Positions 1-10,259 of a stretch of 64,000 nucleotides of DNA are shown in pieces. The notes under the pieces are model-generated. The model was given only the letters and a program-made list of their open reading frames with translations, had not been told where the DNA came from and did not search any database. Location of the stretch: contig NC_087262.1 in the NCBI RefSeq assembly GCF_037042905.1, forward strand, positions 7,216,001 through 7,280,000, in the 5' to 3' direction. The stretch comes from Lytechinus pictus. Taxonomy: Eukaryota > Echinodermata > Echinoidea > Temnopleuroida > Toxopneustidae. Numbering within the stretch: the stretch's first letter is position 1; every line of letters begins with the position of its first letter. The position numbers were made by a program, and so were the translations under genes.

Positions 1-345
1 AATTGTCTCTTTCTCGTGGCTTCGTCTTATACGATAATAAAAGGTTGATGTGATAGGAAGCTTTCGAAAATAGGTCGGACATTATGAGATAAACAATTTC
101 CCCTGCTCATGCTCAGAGATCAAGGTTACCTATATCAGGACTGAGCATGCGCATCGATCTTTTGAAATTTGAATGTTCCATTCAGTTCACTATGTTTACG
201 GTCTTGTATTCAGATTTCCATAATCACTGTTATAATAGTATCTAAAGTATCGATATTCAAATATTAACTAAACCATTCAGCTGAATAAATTTATTTTAAC
301 TGTAACTGTTTAAAATTCCTCTGAAATTTATGTGCATCTACTTAC

Positions 346-1225
346 AACATTAGTGACACGTCCATCTTTTCTGGCAAGAAAACATGTTCCATGGGAGAGC
401 CTTTCATCATGGCTTTTAATGGACCTAAGAACGCCTCCGGGTCAAAATCACCACAGCTCCTCGGAAGAGGAACGCCCATTCCTTTCAATATAAAGTCTTG
501 AAAGAAGGCTAGACAATAGGGCTCAAACCATACCTTAAACATGTTGAATGGAGATAATGAATGGTTTATTTGACTTTTGATATGAAGAGGCATTTCCATT
601 TTATTCTATCTTTTGAGATTAATAATACATTGTCTTGAGTAAAGCATATTTTGTTGAACCTATTCTAAATAATAAACATCCGCAAATCATTACTGTTTTC
701 ATTGATAGGCCTATATAAAAAAAATAAACGAGAGTTGACATCTCAAGCTGCGAGTGAATCCAAATAAAGCATTTCCCTCACCTTTCTATCATTTGGATAA
801 CCTGACAATTACATTGTCAATATAATCACGGTCTTTATCATTATTTTTATCGTTTTTTTAAAGTTATTTATATCATCAAAATCAACACGTATAATAATCG
901 TCATGGCTGTTATTGTCATTAATATTCGTCTTTTTCGTTTTCTTTTTCTTCTTCTTTTTTCCCATTCGTCCCTTTTTTATTTTTAATTTAATACCCCTTT
1001 CTTCATCGTCATCACCATCAACATCATCATCATCATCGTCATTACCACCACCATCACCATCACCTTGATCATAATTACCATTCTCATCATCATCATCATC
1101 ACAAGCTTCATTATATTAATTCTTACCTCTGTGTTATCAATAAAACTGAAACACTTGGCGATGGCAGTCGATATCGAACGTGGTACACACCACATGATGA
1201 CCCGGAAGGGTTTTGAATCAGACAT
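346..1225 (-). CDS. Sulfotransferase-like P-loop protein, copy A (partial, 5' exons only)
   Basis: Two exons are visible. Exon 1 is 1225-1127: it starts with ATG right after an AG acceptor and ends GAG|GTAAG. Exon 2 is 533-346: acceptor TTTAAG|GTATGG, donor ATGTT|GTAAG. They encode the N-terminal third of a 318-residue family member. The PRSISTA motif at residues 15-21 is the 5'-phosphosulfate-binding loop of cytosolic-type sulfotransferases, and VWFEPYC follows it. Exon phases (0, then 2) equal those of copy B. The last exon, with the 3'-phosphate-binding motif, must lie left of position 1. The copy differs from B at a few residues (for example NTE versus NAE, ILKGMG versus TLKAMG), with no stop or frameshift in the visible part, so it is probably functional or recently so. 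In sea urchin databases such proteins are often labelled branched-chain aminotransferase-like; the motifs argue for a PAPS-type P-loop fold. The substrate is unknown. Confidence 0.85.
1010..1105. repeat. CAT/ATC trinucleotide microsatellite
   Basis: Imperfect (CAT)n/(CAC)n repeats sit in intron 1 of sulfotransferase copy A, just past the exon 1 donor. The homologous tract in block B is at 33730-33890. Open frames over it (runs of Met or Val) are artefacts. Confidence 0.85.
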
Positions 1226-1642
1226 CTTTTAGTAAAGAAAAAACAAAAAGGAAAGAGACAGAATTGAGACGGTAAGTCTGAAATATTTAACACAAAAGGC
1301 AAGGCCCTGGGAACGATTTTTTTTTTCACAGGGGGGATGCTGGTTTAAATTTGACATGCCCCCAAAAAGTTTCACTACAAAAGGTGATTTTGGTCCAGGA
1401 AAAATATGACAAAAGCCGGGTGACTTTGGTTAAATTCCTGCTATTTAGCAAACCTTCCAGATTTCCGGGGGTGCTGCCTATAGTGAATGAACAATGCAGC
1501 ACCTCCCAGCAATATTGGGTGCTTCAGCACCCCCGCTTCCCAGGGCCTGACAAAAGCATGAGGGGCATAATATGTTATATTTTTACTAGATTAGTAAGAG
1601 ACAAAATGTGAACACAAGTGTGGATCAGGTTTTCAGTGTATA

Positions 1643-1880
1643 CACTGCAAAAACTCTGGTGTTGATTCAACACCAGCCCGGAATCTATATATGTCCACAC
1701 CGGGAAGTGTTAAACAACACCAGTTTCGTTTTGGTCTAACACCAGATAGGTGTTTATACAACACCAATTAGTAAAACAGCATTGATTTGATTCCAAACTG
1801 GTGTTGTTTCAATACTTCTCTGATGTGGACATATATAGATTCCGGGCTGGTGTTGAATCAACACCAGAGTTTTTGCAGTG
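1643..1880. mobile_element. Palindromic MITE with TA target-site duplication
   Basis: A 238-bp element whose two halves are near-complete inverted repeats. The ends are CACTGCAAAAACTCTGGTGT and its complement, flanked by TA at 1641-1642 and 1881-1882. The empty site is visible in block B at about 34470 (CAGTGTATAGGTG), which proves insertion and fixes the TA duplication. This is typical of Tc1/mariner-type nonautonomous elements. It contains no gene. Confidence 0.92.
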
Positions 1881-1883
1881 TAG

Positions 1884-2540
1884 GTGTTCTCAAATATATT
1901 TCTGACAGTTTTTATAATTAAAGTCCTTACTGTTGTGAGTATTTTTTTCAGAGTTAAATCTTTGATACTTATCACCCATGGTATTTTGATGCCCCCTTTT
2001 CATTTTTTTTTTCATTTTCCTTTCACTTATTTTTTCTTGTTCCCCCGTTTCTTTAACATTTTTCACAACTTGAAATGCCATGGGGATAAGGGGTGGGGGG
2101 GGGGGGGGGGGGTGAAGGGTTGTTAGTCGCTCTCACCCCTCCCTGTAAAGCATCGTCTACGCTGTAACTGTGCAGTTGCGAAGTGTTATAGAATTTCAGG
2201 ATTTGTATACCTATTATATGGAATTATAATAGATTCAATTTTCATAAATTGATACGAGAAAGTGCATGTACCATAAAGTATAATGGAAACGTTAATAATG
2301 TGTTTAATATTGAGAGTAGGCCTATAGGTGACTATAGGGGGCTACATAAAATGTTACATTCTTATCAAAGGACGGATATCGTCCCCAAATCGTTAATTTT
2401 CTCTCTAAAACTAAAATGAAAATGTTTATCACAATAAAAGGAAGGAGCACGTCATGCCTTTGGATAAAAAGGGGCATGTGCTCTCGTGCCCCGTGGATAA
2501 GCCGGGCTTGGCATGCCTGGGTTTGGCATTCATGGTTTAG
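1884..2540. other. Intergenic/5' flank, no gene seen
   Basis: Non-coding sequence homologous to 34470-35220, with a G-run near 2095-2112. I see no coding exon. In this gene model it belongs to the large intron between the 5'UTR exon and coding exon 1 of copy A. Confidence 0.6.
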
Positions 2541-2541
2541 G

Positions 2542-3104
2542 TCCGGCCGGGGGGCACTTCCACTGACGAGTGGATACCATGCGCGACCATGGGGTCTCGA
2601 AAAGCACCCTAAACACGTATTTTTCATATTCTGAAAATGCACCCCTTAACAAGTATTGGCGTGTGAAACCCTACCCTTAACAAGTATTGGAAACAAAACT
2701 CTTGGCACGTATTCCCTGAATTGACCCCCTAAACAAGTAAAGCGACATTTTTATTGTTATGTCACGGACGTCGGTTTTACCCACCTACATCATTGGGTTA
2801 AATACGCCCCCACCTCCCACACCTCGCGCAAATCGTACTCTAAACACGTAGTGTTGACTCTTGGGGCAAAAGGTACATCCTTTATAAAACATTTTAGTCT
2901 TAATTTTTTAGACCCTCGCAAATTTGACCCTAAACGCGTAACTTTCCTAGCGAAAATAGATACCTTTTTTCAATATTTTAGTGTTTTTGACACCCTTATT
3001 ACGTTACGTACGTAACGTGCCCTATCTTGAAAAAGACATCATTTTTACGTGTTTTTTGGTCGCGCATGTTATCCACTCGTCAATGTGAGTGCCCCCCCCC
3101 CCCC
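2542..3104. mobile_element. 563-bp TIR element with 8-bp target-site duplication
   Basis: Terminal inverted repeats of about 45 bp: the left arm has GACGAGTGGATACCATGCGC and the right arm carries its complement with one mismatch. The flanks are the 8-bp direct repeat GGTTTAGG at 2534-2541 and 3105-3112. Block B has one uninterrupted copy of this site near 35210. The interior holds short repeats resembling AACAAGTATTGG and AACACGTA. An 8-bp duplication suggests a nonautonomous hAT-like element. No transposase is present. Confidence 0.88.
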
Positions 3105-3510
3105 GGTTTAGGTTTCCTTGGTTCAGAATGGTTCAGAATGCAGGGAATGTAGTGAAAGCAAACAATCCGAATCCCAGGTAAAATACATGTACCTCGTGAC
3201 GGTGACTCGACTATATCATGAATATCATACATTGTACCTACTTCAATTCATATTGTTTGTATAAGTTTCATTTGCAGCCATTTTATTTCGTTCTGTAAAA
3301 ATGAAATAAAGCAAATTTGATATTTGAACATGGAGTTCGGAAGGAATACACGAGTTGTAAAATAATAAGTGGGTGATTTATTCGTAAATTCGTTATTCGG
3401 AACATAGTAAGGAAGCATTTTATAAGCATGTAGGGTATACACACAATATATGTTTCTATGTCAGGAAACCACCTGACAACGTTTGAGGATGCCAAGAAAA
3501 TGTATATGTA

Positions 3511-3695
3511 TTGCAAAAACAGCGGTGTTGATTTGTTAAACACCAGCCCGGAATCTTAATATTTCCACACCAGAGTAGTATTGAAAGAACGCCAGTTTGG
3601 AATCAAACCGACGCCTTTTTAATACTAATTGGTGTTGAATAAACACCTATCTGGTGTTGGACCACAACCAAACTGGTGTGGATATAATATGTAGA
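3511..3695. mobile_element. Diverged MITE of the CACTGCAAAAAC family (block A)
   Basis: It begins ATTGCAAAAAC and shares AACACCAGCCCGGAATCT with the palindromic MITE at 1643, but is more diverged. The orthologous copy is at 35912-36125, so this insertion predates the segmental duplication. Confidence 0.75.
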
Positions 3696-3699
3696 GGGT

Positions 3700-4085
3700 A
3701 GGAGCAGAACAAAATGAGAACATGGAGAAGAAAGGGGAGGAAGAGGAAGTGAAGGAGGAAGAGGAAACGAAAGATGGAGATGGAACAGGATGAGAACATG
3801 AGGAACTACCATGAAGATGAGAACGAGTAGGAGGAAAAAAGTGGAAAAGAAGGGACAAAACGAAGGAGAAGGGGGTCGAGGAGTAAGAGGATGGGGAAGA
3901 GATCGATTTGGAGTAAAAGTTGAGGAGATCGAAAAGAAAGAGGATGATTATGATTGAGGAGGATGCGAATGATGATCATGATGATTGTGCCATGATTATG
4001 ATCAGGAGGACTGGGGAAGCTGGGGGAGGGGGCGGGTCGGAGAGGAGGGCAGGAGGGGGGGGGGGGCAGCTAGGGGTAGAGGATA
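3700..4085. repeat. Purine-rich low-complexity tract
   Basis: G/A-rich sequence with GGA and GAA runs and a G-run near 4060. The counterpart in block B is 36130-36620. Open frames here are compositional artefacts. Confidence 0.8.
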
Positions 4086-4199
4086 AGGTTGGGGGAGGAG
4101 TTAGCAGGTGTTTCAAATACCTTTGAAGCTTTCAGTATTGGTTACTGGATAATAATAAAGTTACTGGATAATACAGAGATAATTAATACACAGTACATT

Positions 4200-4531
4200 A
4201 GGGTTCCCACAGAGATTTGAAAACAGAATTCCATGACTTCTCCATGACTAAATTGCTGCTTTTCATGGCTTCCTGTGGCGTCCCGGGAGTTATGTAGAAT
4301 TTGGGATGTCACAAAACTCGCAAAAATGGAAATAATGAACACCAATTATAGCAGCAGAGTATGATCACAAATTGCGAGAAACGACAAACTGGAAAGCTGC
4401 CATAGCCAAGAGGTAAATGCAATTTCATGATTTTTCACAACTGATTTTCTAAATTCCCTGACTTTTCCCAGACTTAATTTCCATGGCATGACCACACATT
4501 TTCCAGGATTTTCCATGACTGTGGGAACCCT
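4200..4531. mobile_element. MITE with AGGGTTCCCACAG termini
   Basis: A 332-bp element bounded by AGGGTTCCCACAG and CTGTGGGAACCCT. It is absent from the equivalent place in block B (about 36720), where the flanks are joined. The ends resemble hAT-type nonautonomous elements. The target duplication is unclear. Confidence 0.8.
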
Positions 4532-4877
4532 GATTGGCAAATGAAACCACTTGGAGTTGGAAACTTTATAAGTATTATATATACCTTATAAACTTCATAA
4601 GTTATTCCTCACGCTCGTTCTTTTATACAAATACAAACTTACTAATACCGGCAAGCATTGATTAACAAGTGGAATGCCTCTGGCCGTCTCACCTGCATCA
4701 CGCGATTCAATATAGCAGCAGTGCTGATTTTGAAAACTACTATAACTGGCACAAGATGTTCAGTGATACTTGGTTACTCTTATTTCCACGTTTTATGAAC
4801 TAGACCAATACACTTATAGAGATATGATGGCAATTCAACAAATACCCCCAACGTGGCCAAAGTTCTTTGACCTTACA

Positions 4878-5407
4878 TGACCTTTGACCTTGATCATGTG
4901 ACCTGAAACTCGCACAGGATGTTCAGTGATACTTGATTACTATTATGTCCAAGTTTTATGAACTAGACCAACACACTTTCAAATTTATGGCTGTAATTCA
5001 ACAAATACCCCAATTTGGCCAAAGTTCATTGACCCTAAATGACCTTTGACCTTGATCATATGACCTGAAACTTGCACAGGATGTTCAGTAATACTTGATT
5101 ACTATTATGTCCAAGTTTCATGAATCAGATCCATAAACTTTCAAAGTTATGATGGTAATTCAACAGATACCCCCAATTCGGCCAAAGTTCATTGACCCTA
5201 AATGACCTTTGACCTTGGTCATGTGATGTGAAACTCATGCAGGATGTTCAGTGATTCTTGATTAACCTTATGTATAAGTTTCATGAACTAGGTCCATATA
5301 TTTTCTAAGTTATGATGACATTTCAAAAACTTAACCTTAGGTTAAGATTTTGATGTTGATTCCCCCAACATGGTCTAAGTTCATTGACCCTAAATGACCT
5401 TTGACCT
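4878..5407. promoter_or_regulatory. Four DR1 nuclear-receptor-type motifs
   Basis: TGACCTTTGACCT occurs at 4878-4890, 5040-5052, 5203-5215 and 5395-5407. Its complement is AGGTCAAAGGTCA, a perfect direct repeat with one-base spacing, the consensus bound by HNF4, RXR heterodimers and COUP-TF. In the last three units an extra half-site-like TGACCC lies 4 bp upstream. The sequence match is exact. Whether anything binds here is unknown. Confidence 0.5.
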
Positions 5408-5549
5408 TGGTCATGTGACATGAAACTCAGGCAGGATGTTCAGTAATACTTGATTAACCTTATGGCCAAGTTTCATGAACTAGGTCCATATCCTTTCTAA
5501 GTTATGCTGTCATTTCAAAAACTTAACCTCAGGTTAAGATTTGGTGTTG

Positions 5550-5571
5550 ACGCCGCCGCCGCCGTCGCCGC

Positions 5572-5602
<31 letters not shown>

Positions 5603-5616
5603 GCCGTCGCCGTCGG
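5550..5616. repeat. GCC/GTC trinucleotide microsatellite
   Basis: GC-rich array of CGCCGC and CGTCGC units at the 3' side of the DR1-bearing element, strongly contrasting with the AT-rich surroundings. Confidence 0.9.
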
Positions 5617-5684
5617 AAAAGCGGCGCCTATAGTCTCACTCTGCTATGCAGGTGAGACAATAATACTGAATCAATAAAACTTAC

Positions 5685-5830
5685 CTTAAATCGTCGAAGT
5701 CTTGCTGTTGAACGAGATTCTAATAGCTGCAACGGGCTAACACGTGGAGCTGGAGAGATCTATGACTCGCTGACTGTGAGAAAACGGTATGGCTTCAAAC
5801 GGTGTAGTGCTCGTGATCAGAACCAGGCCA
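5685..5830 (-). other. Candidate 5'UTR exon of sulfotransferase copy A
   Basis: On the minus strand this sequence ends GATTTAAG|GTAAGT, a strong donor, and is conserved with 37010-36860 in block B, including the donor. Coding exon 1 starts with its ATG directly after an AG acceptor in both copies, which fits a spliced leader exon. The 5' boundary is not determined; the right limit given is approximate. Confidence 0.5.
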
Positions 5831-5905
5831 AAGACGGCGCGTATTATACCCTGCGCAGTTGACCTCTAAAAAGGTCAAGTCTTCTTACCTTACAGCAGGC
5901 CCGGA

Positions 5906-7007
5906 GGCGCGTTTCCGTTTTACACCCTGGCGAAGGCATTTTCCGGAAAAATAGCCACAAAGCGACTAGTGAAGAGTCTACGTCTACGTTTGTTTACATA
6001 ATCAGCTGGGCGCGCGATCCAAAAGTCCGCACCGAAGATATCCGCAGAACATACGTGCAAATGCAGCTGAGCTTATAGACCAAAAGCTTCAGTCTCTGTA
6101 TTTTGGTTGTTCCGCTGAACTATATACGTTGGCTTCATGATTTTTTTTACTTTATCGCACATGATCGTTTATATGAATGAAAACGAATAATAGCTAAAAT
6201 ATTGAAAAATAAAACACATAATTACCTTTTTTCATATTATATCTATCCTTATATCTACCATATCTGTAGTATCCACTATCTATGTTATAAATAAATCTCT
6301 GGATCAATCTATGGAACTACATGATATATCTATCTGTTAATTTGTCTATCTACTCTGTCTCTCCCATTCTCTATCTACCTATCTATCTGTCTATCTATCT
6401 ATCCATCTAACATCTATCTCTCAAATTCTCTATATATCCATCTGTCTCTCTTTTATTTCTCTCTATCCATCTATTAATCTACTCATGTGCAATATCAACA
6501 CTGCCTCGACTTCCTTCGGGAGTCTATTTCCTCAGCTCTACTTTTCCCTTTTTTGTGCTCGATTCGATTCAATTACTACTTTATTTACTTGTTACCATTG
6601 TTAAATGTCTTGTATTGCATAATGAGTTTTTTTTTCTGAAGGTTGCCTCCTATTCTCTTTCAAATTCCCCCTCTTGCTTTCCCTTCTCTTTGTCTTATCC
6701 CAATTTCTTTCCCTTCTCTCACCTCTTTCTTCTTAATCTTTCATTCCGCTTTTTTCTTCTTTGGTGACACTTTATATTACTTTTGGCCCTTTGTATTTAT
6801 TTATTATACATTTATTTTTCATCTGTATGAATTTGTATTGTATTTGATATCTATTTATAATGTTTACTTTATATTTTGTTATGATTCTATTTGTATGTAA
6901 ACATTCACTTATTTCAGTCTTTGATCTCAAATTCTCTCTATCTATCCATCTGTCTGTCTTTTTCTCTATCCGTCTATATATCTATCTCTCAAATTATATC
7001 TATATAG

Positions 7008-7057
<50 letters not shown>

Positions 7058-7600
7058 GTAACTACAGTATCTATCTATCTGTTAATCTTCTCTGTCTCTC
7101 ATTCTTTATCTATCTAACATCTATCTATCTCTTACTCTATCTATCAATCTGTCTTTCTCTAGTTCTCTCTCTATCAATCTATCTATCTATCTTCTATCTA
7201 TCTATATGTAACTGCAGTATCTATCTATCTGTTAATTTGTCGCTCTTCTCTGTCTCTCTCATTCTTTATCTATCTAACATCTATCTATCTCTCAATTCTC
7301 TATCTCTCTCTCCCCCTCTCTCTATCTATCTATCCATCTTTCTGTCTTTCTCTCTCTCTGTGTCTATCTATCTTCTATCTATCTATTTTTAAATCTATCT
7401 CTCAAATTCAACCTCTATCTATCTATGTAACTACAGTATCTATCTATCTATCTATCTGTTAATCTTCTCTGTCTCTCTCATTCTTTATCTATCTATCTAT
7501 CCATCTGTCTTGTTTTCTCTCTTTCTCTATTTCTCTTTTTCCGTCCATATATATATCTATCTATCTATAACATCTCTCCCTCTCTCAAGGTCTCTCCCCC

Positions 7601-7650
<50 letters not shown>

Positions 7651-7941
7651 ATCTATCTATCTATCTTCTATCTATTTATCTATCTATGTATCTACAGTAT
7701 CTATCTATCTGTTAATTTGTCTATCTTCTCTGTCTCTCTCATTCTTTATCTATCTATCTATCTATCTATGTAACTACAGTATCTATCTATCTGTTAATTT
7801 GCCCATCTTCTCTGTCTCTCTCATTCTTTATCTATCTATCTAATATCTATCTCTCAGATTCTCTCTCTCTCTCTCTCTCTCTATCTATCCATCTGTCTGT
7901 CTTTTTTTCTCTCTCTCTCTATTTCTCTTTATCCGTCCATA

Positions 7942-7992
<51 letters not shown>

Positions 7993-7993
7993 A

Positions 7994-8044
<51 letters not shown>

Positions 8045-8085
8045 ATATCTATAACATCTCTCCATCTCTCAAGTTCTCCCCCCCC

Positions 8086-8144
<59 letters not shown>

Positions 8145-8598
8145 CATCTCTCTGTCTTTCTCTCTCTCTCTCTACTTCTATCTATCTATCTATCTATCTA
8201 TGTCTCTATCTATTTATCAGTCTTCTATATCTATATTTCGGCATCTAAGTGTATCAATCCATCAAACTTCAATTTTCTTTCTATTGTATGTATCTGTTTA
8301 TTTTTATTTTGTCTGTCATTCTATTCATTTAGTTAATAATTTATATTTAGAAAAAAAACTTTTTCTTAACTTTTCATAAAAAAAACCTAACTGCAAAAGC
8401 ATGTTCGGATTTCACTCATATGACTGCTCTCTGTATACATGAAATGCTCTGATCAGTAACTGTGCAGATTGCATGCGGTGGTGTGGGACTCGCCTGTGTC
8501 GCACGCTGCAACCAGCAACGTGTGTAGACTCTTCACTAGTCGCTTTGTGGCTATTTTTGCGGAAAATGCCTTCGCCAGGGTGTAAAACGGAAACGCGC
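5906..8598. mobile_element. 2.7-kb nonautonomous TIR element (hAT-like) filled with TCTA repeats
   Basis: It is flanked by the 8-bp duplication GGCCCGGA (5898-5905 and 8599-8606). Block B has a single copy at the matching place near 37090. The termini are inverted: GCGCGTTTCCGTTTTACACC on the left and its complement on the right, extending about 85 bp through a shared segment with AAGCGACTAGTGAAGAGTCT. The interior is almost entirely tetranucleotide repeat with no transposase. Confidence 0.85.
6240..8245. repeat. Compound TCTA/TCTC tetranucleotide satellite
   Basis: About 2 kb of (TCTA)n mixed with TCTC and TCTG. A longer unit recurs around 7056, 7205, 7423, 7685 and 7769, with a degenerate copy near 6310: a TAACTACAGTATCTATCTAT block, then CTGTTAATTTG, then TTCTCTGTCTCTCTCATTCT. 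The spacings are irregular (roughly 85-260 bp). Open frames rich in Ser, Ile and Tyr are artefacts of the repeat. Confidence 0.92.
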
Positions 8599-8742
8599 GG
8601 CCCGGAGAACAGGGGCCTGTTGCATGAAAGGGTCTTTCGTAGAACCGTTCTACGTAAGAACGACATATCGCTCAACTGTTTCACAAAGAACATTTGGGCG
8701 ATACGAATAATGGTCCTTGGAAAGACACCTCCAGACATGTCT

Positions 8743-8966
8743 AAAGCAGCTGGGGTCAATAAATGAACACCACTGCTCGATGATTAGAATTATGTAAATA
8801 AATAGGGGAGGGATCGACAAACTCACCAGGCAAAATATGACTTCTTAGGAGCGTTGTCCAAGTTCAAGTTCTGCCAGTCAGCCATATAAGTTAAATCCAC
8901 CGCAGCATGGTCGGTGACGTCACAATATAGATTGGAGGAGGGGTAGGGAAATAGCTCGCTGCTACA
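8743..8966 (-). repeat. LTR (3' end of element)
   Basis: 224 bp, close to identical to 17552-17775 with scattered substitutions (for example ATATAAGTTAAAT versus ATAACAGTCAAAT). On the plus strand it ends CTCGCTGCTACA. Confidence 0.85.
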
Positions 8967-9735
8967 GCCCCCCCCCCCCCGTTTTGAAAAATTTTGGTCA
9001 TATTTTCCAAAATGATTAAAAAAATGTGGACAAAATTCTGCCACCCAATTTGGAGCGACTATTTCCCGTCGTACCCTCCATAAATTTCCACTGGAGAGCA
9101 TACATTTTTTTTTTTTTAAAAACCTTCTCCCAAGAACACAGGGTCCGAAAACTTAAAACAAGTGTGGGTCAAAATGATCCAATAGGCCATATAACATCAA
9201 ATTTGAAAGCCAAAACAACACCAGTTTAGTATCCAAAAATGGCCAAAACACATTGGGAATGTGGCGAATGAATACTATTTTTTGCCTGAACATTCCCTCA
9301 TAGAAGGGATAATTTTCTAATGGGCAATATTTAATTGACCGCCGGAAACCAAAAACCTAACTTAATCTAGGCGGTTGCCCTAATGACCAGATCACAACGC
9401 CTGACAACATTGCTCTTAGTCTCCCGGACAATCTCCGGGTATTTTCCTCAGAGATAATCTATCTCCGAAGTAATCCCTGATCCAAGTCAGGGTTCCCCAA
9501 GGATTTCATCTTGGGAAGTCTGCTAATCCCAGGATCCCATAGCCTCCTCTGCCGGGTGTCAGGCAGTACCACTGGCTGTCCCTACCAGGAAGGGAATCCT
9601 GCTGAAATGCAGTAGGACAAGTGCATATTGGCTATACCAGTATGGACTGATCCTGGATTACAGAAATCTAGCTGTATCAATGGGTCACCTTGACCTAACA
9701 TCTCTAAAGCCATGTTCTTATGCTTAGCAAGCCGC
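8967..9735. other. LTR-element interior without recognisable gene
   Basis: Between the 3' LTR and the acidic-repeat ORF. Stops interrupt all frames, and no reverse transcriptase or integrase motif is visible. The C-run at 8969-8980 is the candidate polypurine tract on the minus strand. Confidence 0.6.
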
Positions 9736-10218
9736 CTATCCTGGGAAACCGCATCCAGGTTTTGTGGGGGCAGACCCAGGAGTTTCTGGGCTAAGCATAG
9801 AGCTTTTCTCCTGCCCTACAGTATCAGGCAGGCTTAGAGGAAATTCCCCTAAGCCTTCACTTCCGGATTCTCCGGAATGGCCTCCTGATGACATAGGTAT
9901 AAAGGCCATGGAACTGGTACTAAGGTGGCAGACAATTACATCCTCTGGATCCGCCTCCGGTTCATTCTCTGACGGAATCCCCGAAGATTCACCAGCGTGT
10001 ATACTCTGATTCAGAGTAACCGGTGGGATTGATTCGAGAACTGTTGAGAGATCTATGAGATCACCAAGATCTGTATTGAGTTCTATGAGAGCGTTCAGAT
10101 CTGTATGGAGATCTATGAGGTCTCCAGGATCTGCCTTAAAATCTATGGGATCTCCCAGATCTGTCTCGAGATCAATTAGGTCGCCGGGGCTTGCGCACCA
10201 TAGTAATACTTCAGTCAC
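9736..10218 (-). CDS. Acidic repeat ORF downstream of gag
   Basis: 160 codons on the same strand as gag, starting 42 bp past its stop and in another frame. Residues 17-58 are about four copies of a 10-residue unit resembling DLxTDLGDLI, encoded by 30-bp tandem repeats at 10043-10170. The rest is rich in Ser, Pro and Glu. No domain is recognised. It may be a frameshifted continuation of gag or an accessory ORF of the element. I cannot assign a function. Confidence 0.5.
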   Translation of the reverse strand: MTEVLLWCASPGDLIDLETDLGDPIDFKADPGDLIDLHTDLNALIELNTDLGDLIDLSTVLESIPPVTLNQSIHAGESSGIPSENEPEADPEDVIVCHLSTSSMAFIPMSSGGHSGESGSEGLGEFPLSLPDTVGQEKSSMLSPETPGSAPTKPGCGFPG

Positions 10219-10259
10219 AGCACCTATACCCTGTTGGTCGCTTGTTGGTTTAGCCAGAT

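Larger units (their letters stand above)
4666..5658 (+). mobile_element. Ambulacrarian-type repeat with GTCTCACCTGCAT ends and internal tandem units
   Basis: A 1-kb element absent from block B. Inverted terminal motifs are GTCTCACCTGCAT (4686-4698) and ATGCAGGTGAGAC (5646-5658). Inside are five tandem units of about 163-194 bp, each containing GGATGTTCAGTGATACTTGA or a variant and most containing TGACCTTTGACCT, followed by a GCC/GTC trinucleotide array at 5550-5616. The same terminus begins again at 63965, cut by the window edge, so it is a dispersed family. No protein is encoded. Confidence 0.85.
1..5897. repeat. Segmental duplication, block A (left part)
   Basis: This stretch matches about 32545-37090 in the same orientation, including both sulfotransferase-like exons, intron microsatellites, a shared diverged MITE, a purine-rich tract and a 5'UTR-like exon. 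The match stops at the GGCCCGGA site at 5898-5905 and resumes at 27520. Identity is high in exons and interrupted by indels and insertions elsewhere. The block runs off the left edge of the window. Confidence 0.9.

Noticed and set aside
4838..5540. CRISPR-like regularly spaced repeats
   Set aside because: The repeat units are long, diverged and inside a eukaryotic transposable element; no spacers of uniform size and no cas genes.
6240..7780. Hydrophobic Ser/Ile/Tyr/Leu-rich frames that look like membrane proteins
   Set aside because: They arise from TCTA and TTC tetranucleotide repeats and have no domain.
8473..8766. 97-codon plus-strand frame
   Set aside because: It crosses the TIR element end, a MITE and the LTR start, so it cannot be one gene.
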